12,322 nucleotides of DNA, taken from positions 1-12,322 of the forward strand of contig JBHHWH010000071.1 in the NCBI GenBank assembly GCA_046756405.1, in the 5' to 3' direction. A program made the translations under genes and the position numbers. The notes beneath the pieces were generated by a model. That model worked only from the letters and a program-made list of their open reading frames with translations. It had not been told where the DNA came from and searched no databases. Positions 12,236 to 12,322 of the stretch are shown here, one piece after another (position 1 is the stretch's first letter; each line of letters starts with the position of its first letter). This stretch comes from JBHHWH01 sp046756405. GTDB taxonomy: Bacteria; Actinomycetota; Acidimicrobiia; Spongiisociales; ZC4RG35.

Positions 12236-12322
12236 TCGGGGGGTGCTCGTTCTGGGGGTTTGAATCGGATCCTGCCGTGTTCAGGATGCCGGTAGGGGGT
12301 GAAGCCTTTGTGGTGGACGACG
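12232..12322 (-). CDS. C-terminal end of a probable HNH endonuclease (DUF222/13E12-type), partial
   Basis: Only the last 29 codons are in the window, read on the minus strand to the TAG at 12234-12232. The peptide begins VVHHKGFTPYRHPEHG, continues with RIRFKPP, and ends in PPD. It looks like the end of the HNH nuclease domain found in the many DUF222/13E12 proteins of actinobacteria, where a C..HH..VH..G pattern is followed by a short strand and a proline-rich tail. The cysteine and most of the nuclease domain lie beyond the right edge, so the call rests on a short segment. The stop is embedded in a CTAG shared with the dehydrogenase stop. These genes are often multicopy, and some are associated with mobile DNA. 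Confidence 0.5.
   Translation of the reverse strand, partial: VVHHKGFTPYRHPEHGRIRFKPPERAPPD
12269..12287. terminator. Hairpin downstream of the dehydrogenase stop, possible terminator without U-tract
   Basis: ATCCTG-CCGTGTT-CAGGAT is a perfect 6-bp stem with a 7-base loop, 34 bases after the dehydrogenase stop and inside the opposing gene. GG (12267-12268) and CC (12289-12290) can extend it across one bulged base. No T-run follows. It mirrors the hairpin at 9907-9922 at the other convergent junction. It may simply be coding sequence. Confidence 0.2.

Noticed and set aside
1..12322. tRNA, rRNA, CRISPR array, insertion sequence or attachment site
   Set aside because: Reading both strands, I found no direct-repeat series, transposase, cloverleaf-like element or terminal inverted repeats; nearly every base is in a recognised gene.

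Overview
The window is GC-rich and almost wholly coding. It looks like chromosomal DNA of an actinomycete, most likely of the Acidimicrobiia type. The reasons are the dense GC-rich coding with GTG starts, several gene starts placed directly behind TANNNT -10 boxes (leaderless style), a DUF5671-type membrane protein, and the tail of an apparent HNH endonuclease at the right edge. The lineage call is an inference. I see no mobile element, CRISPR array, tRNA or rRNA, and no gap longer than about 90 bases without a gene.

Left half (1-5406, minus strand): one compact metabolic gene row, transcribed purN > purH > folD > icd > nadA > nadB, with nadB running off the left edge. Most junctions are overlapping or nearly so; the exception is the 62-base folD-icd gap, which may hold an internal promoter and a perfect 14-bp palindrome. 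The first three genes form a functional unit: FolD makes 10-formyl-tetrahydrofolate, which PurN and PurH consume in purine synthesis. Icd (NADP-type isocitrate dehydrogenase) makes NADPH. NadB and NadA convert aspartate plus dihydroxyacetone phosphate to quinolinate for NAD(P).

Middle (5407-9891, plus strand): an 88-base divergent promoter region separates purN from a five-gene plus-strand row. The row holds a small single-domain rhodanese, a metallo-beta-lactamase/double-rhodanese fusion, a membrane-anchored exported protein of unknown function, a large polytopic DUF5671-like protein built from about six repeated two-helix units, and a small PlsC-type acyltransferase. The first two genes form a sulfane-sulfur or persulfide module. 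The fusion lacks one of the iron ligands known from persulfide dioxygenases. The divergent region carries a two-tier dyad with CCCC/GGGG tracts, a reasonable operator candidate.

Right part (9888-12322): a benzoate-CoA-ligase-family acyl-CoA synthetase (minus) lies tail-to-tail with the acyltransferase, the stop codons interlocking in TTAG. It is divergent, across 38 bases, from a short-chain dehydrogenase/reductase (plus). That gene in turn meets tail-to-tail, through a shared palindromic CTAG, the 3' end of a probable HNH endonuclease gene (minus).

Nothing here is a clear-cut new defence or mobile system. The items most worth a second look are the sulfur module with its altered metal site and nearby dyad, the six-fold repeat membrane protein co-transcribed with it, and the interlocked convergent stops each followed by a hairpin.
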